A DNA stretch of 64,000 nt from Microbulbifer hainanensis (GTDB taxonomy: Bacteria; Pseudomonadota; Gammaproteobacteria; Pseudomonadales; Cellvibrionaceae), in the NCBI RefSeq assembly GCF_014904735.1, contig NZ_JACZCR010000020.1, positions 124,001 through 188,000 of the forward strand, given 5' to 3'. This document shows positions 9,122-18,908 of the stretch, in pieces. The notes beneath the pieces were generated by a model, which did not search any database, had not been told where the DNA came from, and worked only from the letters and a program-made list of their open reading frames with translations. The position numbers and the translations under genes are program-made. Every line of letters starts with the position of its first letter. Position 1 is the first letter of the stretch.

Positions 9122-9388
9122 ATGGCACGTATTACCGTTGAAGATTGCCTCGAGCACGTCGACAACCGCTTCGAACTCGTCATCGTGGGCAGCAAGCGCG
9201 CCCGCCAGATCGCGACCGGTGGCCGCGACCCGATGGTGCCGGAAGAGAATGACAAGCCCACGGTAATCGCCCTGCGCGAAATCGAGGAAGGCTTTGTCGA
9301 CGCCAGCATTCTAGACCAGCCGGATGAAGACGAGGCGCCGATGCAGTCCGTCTCCGCACCGGTCTACCTGTCCGAGCAGGACCTGTAA
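9122..9388 (+). CDS. rpoZ: RNA polymerase omega subunit
   Basis: An 88-aa omega subunit that assists assembly of RNA polymerase beta-prime. It has the full family sequence [20 protein letters not shown], then [22 protein letters not shown] and an acidic tail. The frame is open upstream to 9011, but MARITVEDC is the universal start. spoT follows 43 bp downstream, so the two are likely cotranscribed; omega is linked to the ppGpp response in enterics. Confidence 0.97.
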   Translation: MARITVEDCLEHVDNRFELVIVGSKRARQIATGGRDPMVPEENDKPTVIALREIEEGFVDASILDQPDEDEAPMQSVSAPVYLSEQDL

Positions 9389-9431
9389 GCCATTTTACGA
9401 TTTACCCGGGAACTGAGAGGCGCGCGCGGCT

Positions 9432-11549
9432 TTGCACACCATCGATAGTCTGGCCCACCGCCTCTCGTCCTACCTCCCTCCCGATCAGATCCAGATAGTC
9501 CGCCGCGCCTACTTCTACGCGGAGCAGGCCCACGATGGCCAACAGCGCCGTTCCGGCGAACCCTACGTCACCCATCCCCTCGCCGTGGCGACCATCCTCG
9601 CCGGCATGCACATGGATCACGAGAGCCTGGCTGCCGCCATGCTCCACGACGTTATCGAGGACACCGGGATTCCCAAGGCCGCGCTGGAAGAGCAGTTCGG
9701 CGAGGAAGTGGCCGATCTGGTTGATGGCGTCTCCAAACTGACCCAGTTCGAGACCGACAGCCCGGCGGAGAAGCAGGCGGAAAACTTCCAGAAAATGGCG
9801 CTGGCGATGGCGCGGGATATCCGCGTCATTCTGGTCAAGCTTGCCGACCGCCTGCACAACATGCGCACCCTCGGCGCCCTGAAGCCACAGAAGCGCGCGC
9901 GCATCGCCCGCGAGACACTGGAAATTTACGCGCCCATCGCCCACCGCCTGGGCATGAACGATGTGCGCATCGAATTCGAGGATCGCGCCTTTTTCGCGAT
10001 CCACTCACTGCGCGCCAGCCGGCTGCGCGCTGCCCTGGTCGCCGCACGTGGCAACCGCAAGGAGCTGCTGGAGAAAATCCAGAACGCCATCGAGGTGCGC
10101 CTGCAGCGCGAGGGCATCGACGCACTGGTAATCGGTCGCGAGAAGCACCTGTACAGCATCTACCAGAAGATGCGTGCGAAGAAGAAGTCGTTCAAGGAAA
10201 TCATGGACGTCTACGCCTTCCGCATCATCGTCGACAGTGTGGACACCAGCTACCGCGTGCTGGGTGTGATGCACAACCTGTACAAGCCGGTCATTTCCGA
10301 GTTCAAGGACTACATCGCCATCCCCAAATCCAACGGCTACCAGTCGCTGCACACGGTGCTGCTGGGTATGCACGGGGTGCCGATCGAGGTGCAGATCCGC
10401 ACCAAGGAAATGGACGAGATGGCCAACAGCGGCATCGCCGCCCACTGGCTGTACAAGGCCTCCGGGGACAAGGTGATCAACACCGGCGGCACCAGCCAGG
10501 TGCGCGCGCGCCGCTGGGTGCAGGGCCTGCTGGAGATGCAGCAGCGCGCGGGCGACTCGCTGGAATTCATCGAGAATGTGAAGATCGACCTCTTCCCCGA
10601 TGAGGTCTATGTGTTCACACCCAAAGGCGAAATCATCGACCTGCCCGCCGGTGCCACCGCGGTGGACTTCGCCTATTCGGTGCATACCGACGTGGGCAAT
10701 TCCTGCGTGGCGGTGCGCATCAACCAGCGCCTGGCGCCGCTGTCGCAGCCGCTGGAGAGCGGGCAGAAGGTGGAGATCCTCACCAGCAAGAACGCCCAGC
10801 CCAATCCCAACTGGCTCAATTTCGTCGTCACCGCCAAGGCCCGCAGTGCCATCCGCCATTTCCTCAAGCACCAGCGCCACCACGATTCCGTGTCGCTGGG
10901 GCGGCGCCTGCTGGAAAAAGCGCTGGGTAAATTCAACATCCGCCTGCAGGACCTCAGCGAGGAACAACTGCAGAAGGGTCTGCAGGAAACCAAGTGCGCG
11001 ACCCTGGAGAAACTGCTGGAGGAGATCGGGCTCGGCAACAAGGTGGCCTTCTCGGCGGCCAAGCTGCTGGTACCGTCCGGCAGCGAGGAGACCGAGGCGA
11101 GCAATATTTCGTCGCCGCTGACCATCGATGCCCAGGAGGGCATGCTGATCAGTTTCGCGCGCTGCTGCCGCCCGATTCCCGGCGACACCATCATCGGCCA
11201 TATCAGTTCCGGCAAGGGCGTCGTGGTTCACCGGGACACCTGCCGCAACACCAATGAATTCCGCGAGCACCCGGAAAACATCATGACGGTGAACTGGTCA
11301 CCGGACGTGAAGGGAGAGTTCCTCGGCGATATCCGTGTGGAAGTGGAATCGGAGCGCGGCATCATCGCACGTCTGGCCACCCGCATTACCGAAGAGGGCG
11401 CCAGCATCGAGCAGATTCACGTCGACGAGAAAGACGCGCACAACAGCGTGATCGCCATGACGCTGGAAGTGAACAACCGCGTGCACCTGGCGCGAGTCAT
11501 GAAGCGTCTGCGCAACCTGCCCGCAGTGATTCGGATTGCGCGCCCCTAG
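9432..11549 (+). CDS. spoT: Bifunctional (p)ppGpp synthetase/hydrolase SpoT
   Basis: A 705-aa stringent-response enzyme. Domains in order are: HD hydrolase (about 20-190) with intact H72-D73 and E76-D77 in HDVIEDT; RelA/SpoT nucleotidyltransferase (about 230-350) with YAFRIIV, KDYIAIPKSNGYQSLHT and VEVQIRT; TGS (about 390-445) with FTPKGEIIDLPAGAT; and a C-terminal ACT domain (about 630-705). The hydrolase residues are present, so ppGpp degradation is expected. The synthetase looks like E. coli SpoT. It starts with TTG (MHTIDSLAHRL). trmH, which often follows, is not here. Confidence 0.97.
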   Translation: MHTIDSLAHRLSSYLPPDQIQIVRRAYFYAEQAHDGQQRRSGEPYVTHPLAVATILAGMHMDHESLAAAMLHDVIEDTGIPKAALEEQFGEEVADLVDGVSKLTQFETDSPAEKQAENFQKMALAMARDIRVILVKLADRLHNMRTLGALKPQKRARIARETLEIYAPIAHRLGMNDVRIEFEDRAFFAIHSLRASRLRAALVAARGNRKELLEKIQNAIEVRLQREGIDALVIGREKHLYSIYQKMRAKKKSFKEIMDVYAFRIIVDSVDTSYRVLGVMHNLYKPVISEFKDYIAIPKSNGYQSLHTVLLGMHGVPIEVQIRTKEMDEMANSGIAAHWLYKASGDKVINTGGTSQVRARRWVQGLLEMQQRAGDSLEFIENVKIDLFPDEVYVFTPKGEIIDLPAGATAVDFAYSVHTDVGNSCVAVRINQRLAPLSQPLESGQKVEILTSKNAQPNPNWLNFVVTAKARSAIRHFLKHQRHHDSVSLGRRLLEKALGKFNIRLQDLSEEQLQKGLQETKCATLEKLLEEIGLGNKVAFSAAKLLVPSGSEETEASNISSPLTIDAQEGMLISFARCCRPIPGDTIIGHISSGKGVVVHRDTCRNTNEFREHPENIMTVNWSPDVKGEFLGDIRVEVESERGIIARLATRITEEGASIEQIHVDEKDAHNSVIAMTLEVNNRVHLARVMKRLRNLPAVIRIARP

Positions 11550-11801
11550 ATTATCGCCTCGGCTTGCCGCAACCTGCTCTTTGCCGCGGACGGCTGAGAT
11601 TCCGGGGCCACACACGCGGATACCTTTGCGAATCCCCCACCAAGCTTAAAAGGGCGATCTCGCCAGAGGCGCCCAGCGTGGATGGCTGACGCAAATCCTG
11701 CGGCGGGAAGCCAGCTCTCTCCCATTCCCCGACAAACCGCGCTATATTCTCCCGCTTTCTTTTCCAGCAAGCGGCCAAAATAGAGGCCACGGGAGTACAC
11801 C

Positions 11802-12185
11802 ATGCCCAATCCTGCCGTCATAAAAACAGATAGCGCACCGGCGGCCATCGGCAGTTATTCACAGGCAGTCAAGGTCGACAATACCGTCTATCTGTCCGGC
11901 CAGATTCCACTGGATCCGCAGAGCATGGAAATTGTCTCTACCGACTTCGCCGCCCAGGCCCGCCAGGTATTCAAGAACCTGAGCGCCGTCTGCGAAGCCG
12001 CCAACGGCTCCCTCAACCATATCGTGAAGCTGAACCTGTACCTGACCGACCTCAGCAACTTCGCTATCGTGAACGAGATAATGGCCGAGTGTTTTGAAAA
12101 ACCCTACCCGGCGCGCGCCGCCGTGGGTGTGAAGGAATTGCCGAAAGGCGCCCTGTTCGAGGCAGAAGGGATCATGGTCATCTGA
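11802..12185 (+). CDS. ridA: RidA family reactive imine/enamine deaminase
   Basis: A 127-aa YjgF/YER057c/UK114 protein that hydrolyses reactive 2-aminoacrylate-type intermediates from PLP enzymes. Family landmarks are [25 protein letters not shown], the trimer active-site region [23 protein letters not shown], and the C-terminal [22 protein letters not shown] with the substrate-binding Arg. GGGAG precedes the ATG. Often found near spoT in this group. The 252-bp gap after spoT holds no gene I can support. Confidence 0.96.
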   Translation: MPNPAVIKTDSAPAAIGSYSQAVKVDNTVYLSGQIPLDPQSMEIVSTDFAAQARQVFKNLSAVCEAANGSLNHIVKLNLYLTDLSNFAIVNEIMAECFEKPYPARAAVGVKELPKGALFEAEGIMVI

Positions 12186-12203
12186 TCCGACAAGCGGGCG
12201 GCG

Positions 12204-13223
12204 TCAGTCGCCCGTTTCCAGCACCACTTTCCCCACTGAGCGCCCGGAACGCAGTAGATCCAGGGCGGCGTGGGCATCCCCGAACGCAAAGCGATGACCG
12301 ACCAGCGGCGGTGGCAGGGCAATATCCCCCAGCTCCGCCAGCAGCGCTCGCAACTGCGCCTTCTGCTCCCACAGCCAGATCAGATTGAAAGCCAGCACCG
12401 AACGGTTGCTGCTGATCATATCCATGACGTCATAGCGCGGGCGGCGCAGGTAGCGCCACAGGGCGCTCAAATAGTTCGGCCGGTTTCCTCTCGGCGTAAA
12501 CTCCGCCGCACCGAATACCACCAACCGCCCCATCGGATTAAGCGCATCGAAACTGGCCCGCTGGACCTCGCCGCCGATGCCGTCGAGCACCAGATCGAAG
12601 TGCAGGCTGTGCTGCCGCAGCTGCCGTGCAAACGGCTTCTCCCGTATCAGGACGCGGTCGAATCCCAGCTCCCCGAGGCAGGCGACTTTATCCGCGCTAC
12701 TTACCGTGCCCAGCGGATTAGCGTCCAGCGCGCGCGCCAGCTTCATCGCCTGCAGCCCGACCCCGCCGGCCGCGCTGTGGATAAGCACCTCTTGTCCGGC
12801 CTGCAGCGCGCCGAGCCGGGTCAGGGCATACCAGGCCGTCAGTGTCTGCGCCGGCCACGCTGCACCCTGGGCAAAGCTCCAGGCATCCGGCAGGCGTATC
12901 AGGTAGTCCGGCTCGCTATCGATCACCGAGCTGTAGCCGCCGAAGCGGGTCACCCCCATCACACGATCCCCGGGCGCAAATTCCGTCGCAGCGGCACCGC
13001 TTTCCAGTACCGTTCCGGAGAATTCCAGCCCCGGGATAAAAGCCCCCGTGGGCGTCGCAGAATAGAGCCCGGTGAGCGCGAAGATATCGGCGAAATTGAG
13101 CCCAACGGCAGCGACATCGACCCGCACCCGGTCGGGCGCCAGCGCTGTGAGCGGTTCAGTGTGTTTTCTCAGCCGGGCGATATTGCCGGCCTTCGGGGTC
13201 TGCCAGAAAGTTCTGTCTTTCAT
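12204..13223 (-). CDS. Zinc-type alcohol dehydrogenase/quinone oxidoreductase-like (MDR) protein
   Basis: A 339-aa medium-chain dehydrogenase/reductase. The GroES-like domain (about 1-125) has VDVAAVGLNFADIFALTGLY and PGLEFSGTVLESG. The Rossmann domain carries IHSAAGGVGLQAMKLAR, the NADPH-binding AxxGVG signature of quinone oxidoreductases. No catalytic or structural zinc cysteines are visible, so it is likely a zinc-free NADPH-dependent reductase of the VAT-1/QOR type. The substrate is unknown. It is convergent with ridA and ends 18 bp from it. Confidence 0.85.
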   Translation of the reverse strand: MKDRTFWQTPKAGNIARLRKHTEPLTALAPDRVRVDVAAVGLNFADIFALTGLYSATPTGAFIPGLEFSGTVLESGAAATEFAPGDRVMGVTRFGGYSSVIDSEPDYLIRLPDAWSFAQGAAWPAQTLTAWYALTRLGALQAGQEVLIHSAAGGVGLQAMKLARALDANPLGTVSSADKVACLGELGFDRVLIREKPFARQLRQHSLHFDLVLDGIGGEVQRASFDALNPMGRLVVFGAAEFTPRGNRPNYLSALWRYLRRPRYDVMDMISSNRSVLAFNLIWLWEQKAQLRALLAELGDIALPPPLVGHRFAFGDAHAALDLLRSGRSVGKVVLETGD

Positions 13224-13291
13224 TGGGGAAGGCGGGGATCCAGAGAGTCGGCGCCGGCCCGGTACGCCCGGGCCCGCTTCGGCGGCAGTGG

Positions 13292-14200
13292 TCAGCGCTC
13301 ACTTTCCAGCAGGGCGCTGTAGCCACTGCGGTAATCCGGGTATTTCAGTTGGTAACCGGTCTCAAGCATGCGTTTATTGCTGAGCTTTTTCGAGCGGCGC
13401 TCACTGGTCTGCACGAATTCGCGCAAATGGGCACTGGTGTAACCCATCGCCTTGACCAGCCACTGCTGCAGTTCGTGCATTGGCACCGGCATACAGTCGG
13501 CACCGATATAGAGCTGCTCCGGCGACCAGCCTCCGCGGTGCTGCTCCATCAGGTGAATGAGGAATCCAATGGCGTCGTCGACATGAATGCGATTGCTGAA
13601 CTGCGGGGGCTGGGGTGGCGCACAGCGGCCGGCGCGCACCTGGGACAGCAACCGGTCGCGGCCCGGTCCGTAGATACCGGCAAAGCGCACCACGCAGGTG
13701 GTGGGCACTGCATTGCGGATGATCTCCTCCGCCGCCAGCAGGATATCTCCCTGGAAGCCACTGGGCTGGGGCGGTGCGCGCTCGTCGAGCATCTGGTCCC
13801 CGCACTGGCCGTAGACCCGCGTGGAGGAAACCCAGATCAGCAGGCGCGGTGGGCGGGGGAGGTTGGGGAGTACTTCGGCAAGGGCGGTGGCAGTATCGAT
13901 ATAGGCGCGATGGTAGCCGCTCTGGGTGTGTTCGTCAGGAGTAAAGGTCGCCAGGATCACATCGGCCCCTTCGGCCAGCAGCCCCTGGACATCCTCCGGC
14001 TTGGTGGCATCGCCGCGACGCCAGTTCACCACATCCGCACGACGCTTGGTGGCCAGGGCAACCAGCGGATTGCGCCGCACTCCATTAACACTGTATGCCT
14101 CGCGATTTAATTGCAGCGCCAGACGCGCGCCCAGGTCCCCGCAGCCGAAAATCCATAGTTTTTCTTGTGCCATAGCAGTCCCAGCAAGGAATCGGGCCAT
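13292..14200 (-). CDS. NAD-dependent epimerase/dehydratase family protein (YeeZ-like)
   Basis: An atypical short-chain dehydrogenase of about 300 aa. The nucleotide-binding region KLWIFGCGDLGARLALQL is at the N-terminus. LLIWVSSTRVYGQCGD carries the Ser and Tyr of this family, and RFAGIYGPGRDRL is followed by RIHVDDAIGFLIHLMEQ. It resembles E. coli YeeZ, whose substrate is not known. Two starts are possible. The ATG at 14200 has AGAGGGG upstream and is used here; the ATG at 14173 would give the more usual MAQEKLW start. It may be cotranscribed with the reductase downstream (68-bp gap). Confidence 0.83.
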   Translation of the reverse strand: MARFLAGTAMAQEKLWIFGCGDLGARLALQLNREAYSVNGVRRNPLVALATKRRADVVNWRRGDATKPEDVQGLLAEGADVILATFTPDEHTQSGYHRAYIDTATALAEVLPNLPRPPRLLIWVSSTRVYGQCGDQMLDERAPPQPSGFQGDILLAAEEIIRNAVPTTCVVRFAGIYGPGRDRLLSQVRAGRCAPPQPPQFSNRIHVDDAIGFLIHLMEQHRGGWSPEQLYIGADCMPVPMHELQQWLVKAMGYTSAHLREFVQTSERRSKKLSNKRMLETGYQLKYPDYRSGYSALLESER

Positions 14201-14403
14201 TACCGCACCCCTCTTGCTACATTCCCCTTTTTTATATTACTCCAGTGAAGAAGCCCGCAGCTCCGCGAGTGTTCGCCGTATCAGGCGAGGTCGCGGTTCG
14301 GCCCTTCGAATACACGCCGCTTTGATGCGGGTTCTTTATTTGTCATTTGTCAGGTACTGACGGCCCGCCGCCGCGGGCAGGGTGCACGAGCGGCGGGTGT
14401 CGC

Positions 14404-14664
14404 TCAATGACTACGCCGTTTGAGCATACGGTAAATCGCCAGAAAAATAATGGCACCGATGGTGGCCGTCACTATGTCACCGATACCAAATCCAGTGACC
14501 GGACCGCCAATCCCCACCAGGGAACCAATCCAACCGCCGATAAAGGCGCCGACGATACCGATGACGATGGTGACAATCCAGCCGCCCGGATCCGGCCCCG
14601 GCATGATCCACTTGGCCAGCGCACCGGCAATAAATCCGAGAATAATCCAGGAGAAAATGCCCAT
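14404..14664 (-). CDS. GlsB/YeaQ/YmgE family small membrane protein
   Basis: An 86-aa protein made of three hydrophobic helices separated by glycine-rich turns (MGIFSWIILGFIAGALAKW, then GGWIVTIVIGIVGAFIGGW, then GDIVTATIGAIIFLAIYRMLKRR). This is the family once called transglycosylase-associated, often stress-induced. It sits in the inner membrane with no known catalytic residues. GGAG is placed properly before the ATG. Confidence 0.92.
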   Translation of the reverse strand: MGIFSWIILGFIAGALAKWIMPGPDPGGWIVTIVIGIVGAFIGGWIGSLVGIGGPVTGFGIGDIVTATIGAIIFLAIYRMLKRRSH

Positions 14665-14853
14665 GGCGATACTCCACGCTTTGTGACTTTACACGTATAG
14701 CAAAAAATTGCGCCTTTATCGCTTAACTAGGCCCACAAATAGCAAATTTTCCTCATTCGACCGGGCCTCACTGTCGATTGCATTTCAGGTTGGCCACGGG
14801 CCGATTAATCATGAATAATTACTATTGCTTTCGGTAACTTAATTGCCTCAATC

Positions 14854-15777
14854 ATGACGCTCAATGAACTGCGCTATATCGTGACCCTGGCCCAGGAGCA
14901 GCATTTCGGCCGCGCCGCCGAGCGCTGCTTCGTCAGCCAGCCGACCCTGTCCATCGCCGTCAAAAAACTGGAAAAGGAACTGGGTGTCGCGCTGTTCGAA
15001 CGTTCCAAGACACGGGTGCAGGCGACGCCGCTCGGCGAACAGATCGTGGCCCAGGCGCAGCTGGTGCTGGAACAGTCGGCGGCGATCAAGGACATCGCCA
15101 GCGCTGGCAAGGACCAACTGGCCAGCCCCTTGTCCGTAGGTGCCATTTTTACCATCGGTCCCTATCTATTTCCGCACTTCATTCCACAATTACAGCAACT
15201 GGCACCAGACATGCCGCTCTACGTGGAGGAAGGCTATACGGCCACCCTGCGCCAGCGGCTGCGCAAGGGCGAGCTGGACGCCATCATCATCGCACTGCCG
15301 TTCACCGAGCCGGATGTGGTGACCCAGCCCCTCTACGATGAGCCGTTCGTGGTACTGATGCCCGCCGACCACCCGCTGGCCGCTCAGCAGAGCATCGATC
15401 CCGACCAGTTGTCGCAGGACAATGTCCTGCTGCTCGGCGAGGGCCACTGCTTCCGCGACCAGGTACTCGAAGCCTGCCCGCAGTTACAGCACTCCATCGA
15501 GAAAGAGGCCGGCAGCGGCCGGATTCGCACCGCCGCCGACGGCAGTTCGCTGGAAACCCTGCGCCATATGGTGGCGTCGGGTCTCGGCATCACAGTGCTG
15601 CCGCTGTCCGCCGCGACCGCGTCCCAATATGCCAGCGGCCTGCTGGCGACGCGGCCGTTCTCGCCGCCCGCACCCCAGCGCACCGTCGCGCTGGCCTGGC
15701 GCGCGAGTTTCCCGCGCCACCGCGCCATCGACATACTGCGAGAGGCGATCAGCCAGTGCCAGCTCGGCGATCAGTAA
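14854..15777 (+). CDS. oxyR: Hydrogen-peroxide sensor OxyR (LysR family)
   Basis: A 307-aa LysR regulator. The winged helix is at 1-60 (NELRYIVTLAQEQHFGRAAERCFVSQPTLS) and the effector domain at about 90-300. The redox cysteines are in GEGHCFRDQVLEAC. Counting from the start they are Cys199 and Cys208, exactly the E. coli OxyR numbering. It activates peroxide defence genes when the disulfide forms. recG starts 7 nt after the oxyR stop, the oxyR-recG order known in Pseudomonas. The catalase-family peroxidase at 62.6 kb is a possible but unproven target. Confidence 0.96.
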   Translation: MTLNELRYIVTLAQEQHFGRAAERCFVSQPTLSIAVKKLEKELGVALFERSKTRVQATPLGEQIVAQAQLVLEQSAAIKDIASAGKDQLASPLSVGAIFTIGPYLFPHFIPQLQQLAPDMPLYVEEGYTATLRQRLRKGELDAIIIALPFTEPDVVTQPLYDEPFVVLMPADHPLAAQQSIDPDQLSQDNVLLLGEGHCFRDQVLEACPQLQHSIEKEAGSGRIRTAADGSSLETLRHMVASGLGITVLPLSAATASQYASGLLATRPFSPPAPQRTVALAWRASFPRHRAIDILREAISQCQLGDQ

Positions 15778-15784
15778 CACGAAC

Positions 15785-17869
15785 GTGAACAACCTCGCCG
15801 AACTGCCGATAACCGCGCTCAAGGGCGTGGGCGACAAATTCGCCCAGGTGCTGGGCAAGCTGCATGTGTCCACGGTCCAGGACCTGCTGTTCCACCTGCC
15901 CCTGCGCTACCAGGACCGCACCCGCGTCACGCCCATCGCCGCGCTGACCCCCGGCCTGGATGCGGTAATTGAAGGGGAGGTGCGCGCCGCTGACGTGGTG
16001 TTCGGCCGCCGCCGCAGCCTGGTCGTACGACTGCAGGACGGCAGCGGCACCATCACGCTGCGTTTCTTCCACTTTTCCGCGGCACAGAAGAACCGCTTCG
16101 CGCGCGGGGCGCGCCTGCGCTGTTACGGCGAAGCGCGCCGCGGCAGCGCGGGTCTCGAGTTGTACCACCCGGAAACCGAAATCGTCGGCGAAGAAACCGC
16201 GCCGCACCCGGATACCCTGACCCCGGTCTACCCCCTGACCGAGGGTGTCAGCCAGGGCCGTCTGCGCGGCCTGATGCTGCAGGCGCTGGATCTGCTCGAG
16301 CGCGGCGGTGTCACCGAACTGCTGCCGACTGAACTCCTGCCCGCGGCCATGCGCTATCCCCTCGCCGACGCGCTGCGCTATCTGCACACACCGCCCGCCG
16401 GCGTCGACCTGGCGCAACTGGCGGAGGGACAGCACCCGGCCCAGCAGCGCCTGGCCATCGAGGAACTGCTCGCCCACCACTTGAGCCTGCTGGAAGTACG
16501 CCGCGGCAACGCCGCCATCGCCGCGCCGCCGCTATCCGCCAACGCGGCACTCGAGCGGGATTTTCTCAGCCGCCTGCCATTTTCGCTGACAGGTGCCCAG
16601 CAGCGTGTCTGCGCGGAAATTGCCGAGGATCTGGCCAGCCACCGCCCGATGATGCGCCTGCTGCAGGGTGACGTCGGCGCCGGCAAAACCCTGGTGGCTG
16701 CGCTCGCCGCCCTGAAGGCCATCGGCACGGGCGCGCAGGTGGCGGTTATGGCACCGACGGAAATTCTGGCCGAGCAGCACCGGCGCAACTTCTGTGGATG
16801 GCTGGAGCCGCTGGGTATTTCCGTGGCCTGGCTGACCGGCAGCCTCAAGGCCGCCGAGCGCCGCGCACAGCTCGCCGCCATCGCCAGCGGCGAGGCGCAA
16901 CTTGTGGTCGGTACACACGCACTCTTCCAGCCCGAAGTGGTTTTCCATAACCTGGCGCTGGTGATCATCGACGAGCAGCACCGCTTCGGCGTGCGTCAGC
17001 GGCTGGAACTGCGTGAAAAGGGCAGCGCCGATGGTGCAGCCGGGCGCCTGCAGCCGCACCAGCTGATCATGACCGCCACGCCTATTCCGCGCACGCTGGC
17101 CATGTCCGCCTTCGCCGACCTGGACTGCTCGGTGATCGATGAACTGCCTCCGGGCCGCCAGCCGATCAATACCGTCGCCATTTCCAACGAGCGCCGCGAG
17201 GAAGTCATGCAACGGGTGCAGACCGCCGTGGCGGAAGGCCGCCAGGCCTACTGGGTCTGCACACTGATCGAGGAATCGGAAAGCCTGCAGGCCCAGGCCG
17301 CGGAGACCACAGCCAATGAACTGGCGGAGGTACTGACAGGTATGCGCATCGCGCTGGTCCACGGGCGCCTGAAGCCGGATGAGAAGGAGCGGGTCATGGC
17401 CGCTTTCAAGGCCGGAGAGGTGGACCTGCTGGTGGCAACCACGGTGATCGAAGTGGGCGTGGACGTGCCCAACGCAAGCCTGATGATTATCGAAAACCCC
17501 GAACGCCTCGGGCTGGCCCAGCTGCACCAGTTGCGCGGCCGGGTCGGACGCGGTTCCATCGCCAGCCATTGCGTGCTCCTGTACGGTACCCCGCTGTCGC
17601 AGAATGGCCGCGCGCGCCTGCAGGCGCTGCGCCAGCACAGCGACGGTTTTGCCATCGCCGAAGAGGACCTGCGCCTGCGCGGTCCCGGCGAGATCCTCGG
17701 CACCCGCCAGACCGGTGAGATCCAGCACCGTATTGCCGACCTGCAGCGCGACGCCCACCTCCTGCCCCAGGTACAGCGCATTGCCGCCGCTCCCGCCCTC
17801 GATGAAAGTGCCCGCCGCGCACTGATCGCGCGCTGGCTGCAGAACAAACCCCGCTATGCGGAAGCCTGA
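15785..17869 (+). CDS. recG: ATP-dependent DNA helicase RecG
   Basis: A 694-aa branch-migration helicase that remodels stalled forks and Holliday junctions. The N-terminal wedge/OB domain (about 60-160) contains VRLQDGSGTITLRFFHF. The helicase motifs are GDVGAGKT (Walker A), MAPTEILAEQH, IDEQHRFG (DEQH box), MTATPIPRT, and VGVDVPNAS with QLRGRVGRG. The C-terminus is of RecG type. The frame runs open back into oxyR, but the GTG at 15785 gives MNNLAELPITALKGVG, the family start, and matches E. coli length (693 aa). No strong ribosome site is visible, which suggests coupling to oxyR. Confidence 0.96.
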   Translation: MNNLAELPITALKGVGDKFAQVLGKLHVSTVQDLLFHLPLRYQDRTRVTPIAALTPGLDAVIEGEVRAADVVFGRRRSLVVRLQDGSGTITLRFFHFSAAQKNRFARGARLRCYGEARRGSAGLELYHPETEIVGEETAPHPDTLTPVYPLTEGVSQGRLRGLMLQALDLLERGGVTELLPTELLPAAMRYPLADALRYLHTPPAGVDLAQLAEGQHPAQQRLAIEELLAHHLSLLEVRRGNAAIAAPPLSANAALERDFLSRLPFSLTGAQQRVCAEIAEDLASHRPMMRLLQGDVGAGKTLVAALAALKAIGTGAQVAVMAPTEILAEQHRRNFCGWLEPLGISVAWLTGSLKAAERRAQLAAIASGEAQLVVGTHALFQPEVVFHNLALVIIDEQHRFGVRQRLELREKGSADGAAGRLQPHQLIMTATPIPRTLAMSAFADLDCSVIDELPPGRQPINTVAISNERREEVMQRVQTAVAEGRQAYWVCTLIEESESLQAQAAETTANELAEVLTGMRIALVHGRLKPDEKERVMAAFKAGEVDLLVATTVIEVGVDVPNASLMIIENPERLGLAQLHQLRGRVGRGSIASHCVLLYGTPLSQNGRARLQALRQHSDGFAIAEEDLRLRGPGEILGTRQTGEIQHRIADLQRDAHLLPQVQRIAAAPALDESARRALIARWLQNKPRYAEA

Positions 17870-18038
17870 CCAACCGGTCCATTTCCGAAACCAGCACCCC
17901 CTTTCCGGTCACCAATATTTTTGCGCTCCGCCGCTGCTAGTGGCAGCCTGACAACGCTGACAAAACAAAAAGACCGGCACCAGCCGACAGCAGCGATTCG
18001 ATAACAGCGATAAAAATTGAGAGTACACGGAGAGTCTC

Positions 18039-18722
18039 GTGCATCCATTCCCCCGGTACAGGTCGCTCGCCGCGAGCCTGCTATTTCTGTTTGCCCACTG
18101 CACTGCAGCGGCCGAAGGCGGCTTTCTCGGCTTCGGCGGCAGTGAACACACCCCCAGCCTCACCCTGAAACCGGCGGAAATCGCGCTGGATGCCCCCACC
18201 TCGATACAGGGCAACGACCTGGCTCTGCTGCTGGCCCAGGCCGGCAAGGGCAACAGCCTGACGGCCATGAAAGAAAAGGCTTCACGCAAGTTTTCCGCCG
18301 AACTGCAGCGCATCCTGTATACACACTTGCAGGAGTTTTTCGACGATGAAGAAGTCCCGCTGGTACAGGAAGGTGGCTTCCTGACCCTGCGCAACTATCT
18401 GGACATTTCCATCGGCAAGCAGCTCAACAACCTGAAGCAGGACGGTGGTACCGAGGTGGAGCAGGGCACTATCGAGTTGAGCGGCGATTTCCACTACCGC
18501 CTCGACAACCCCGCTGGCGCGCCATTGCGCGAACAGCACATCGATATCGGCGACCTGCGTGTCCGGGAAAAATATCGCGTGAAGAGAGGTCGGGACGGTA
18601 ACGTCGATGACACCACTGATGCGGCCATCAACCGGGCGCTGACGAACCTGGTGAAGCGGCTGATCGACCGCGTTGAGGACAACCTGGAAGCCGACGCCCT
18701 GCGCGAGCTGGCCGCGGGGTAA
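18039..18722 (+). CDS. Secreted protein of unknown function, paralogue A
   Basis: A 227-aa protein (GTG start) with a Sec-type signal peptide: basic HPFPRYR, hydrophobic core and probable cleavage after TAAA near residue 25. I do not recognise a named domain. It is a clear paralogue of the next gene. The two share DxxTPxLxLxP near the mature N-terminus, a LLLAQxGxxxxLxAxK segment, DDEEVPLVxxxGxLTLxNxL, a xEVEQGTxELSGxFxYxL block, and an LEAxxLRxxxA ending. The mature part is mixed alpha/beta with no lipobox, membrane helix or cysteine cluster. It is probably periplasmic. No enzyme motif is visible. Confidence 0.75.
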   Translation: MHPFPRYRSLAASLLFLFAHCTAAAEGGFLGFGGSEHTPSLTLKPAEIALDAPTSIQGNDLALLLAQAGKGNSLTAMKEKASRKFSAELQRILYTHLQEFFDDEEVPLVQEGGFLTLRNYLDISIGKQLNNLKQDGGTEVEQGTIELSGDFHYRLDNPAGAPLREQHIDIGDLRVREKYRVKRGRDGNVDDTTDAAINRALTNLVKRLIDRVEDNLEADALRELAAG

Positions 18723-18908
18723 TTCGCCCCGGAGCACTACCAAATCAAAATTGTTCAAACAGTGGTCGCGCTCACAGAAACAAGGTACTGACTTACCAGT
18801 CGCGGAAATTTTTTGCTCTTGAAGCCCTGAAATGGCAGCCTTTAGGTTCTTCATCATACTGTAGAGCGAAATTCATTCGCCGCGGACAGACGATCCAGGG
18901 AGACACCA

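Noticed and set aside
11743..11748. TATATT as a ridA promoter -10
   Set aside because: No -35 at a usable distance.
11551..11848. Minus-strand frames in the spoT-ridA gap
   Set aside because: They run over the ridA start and have no start signal or recognisable sequence.
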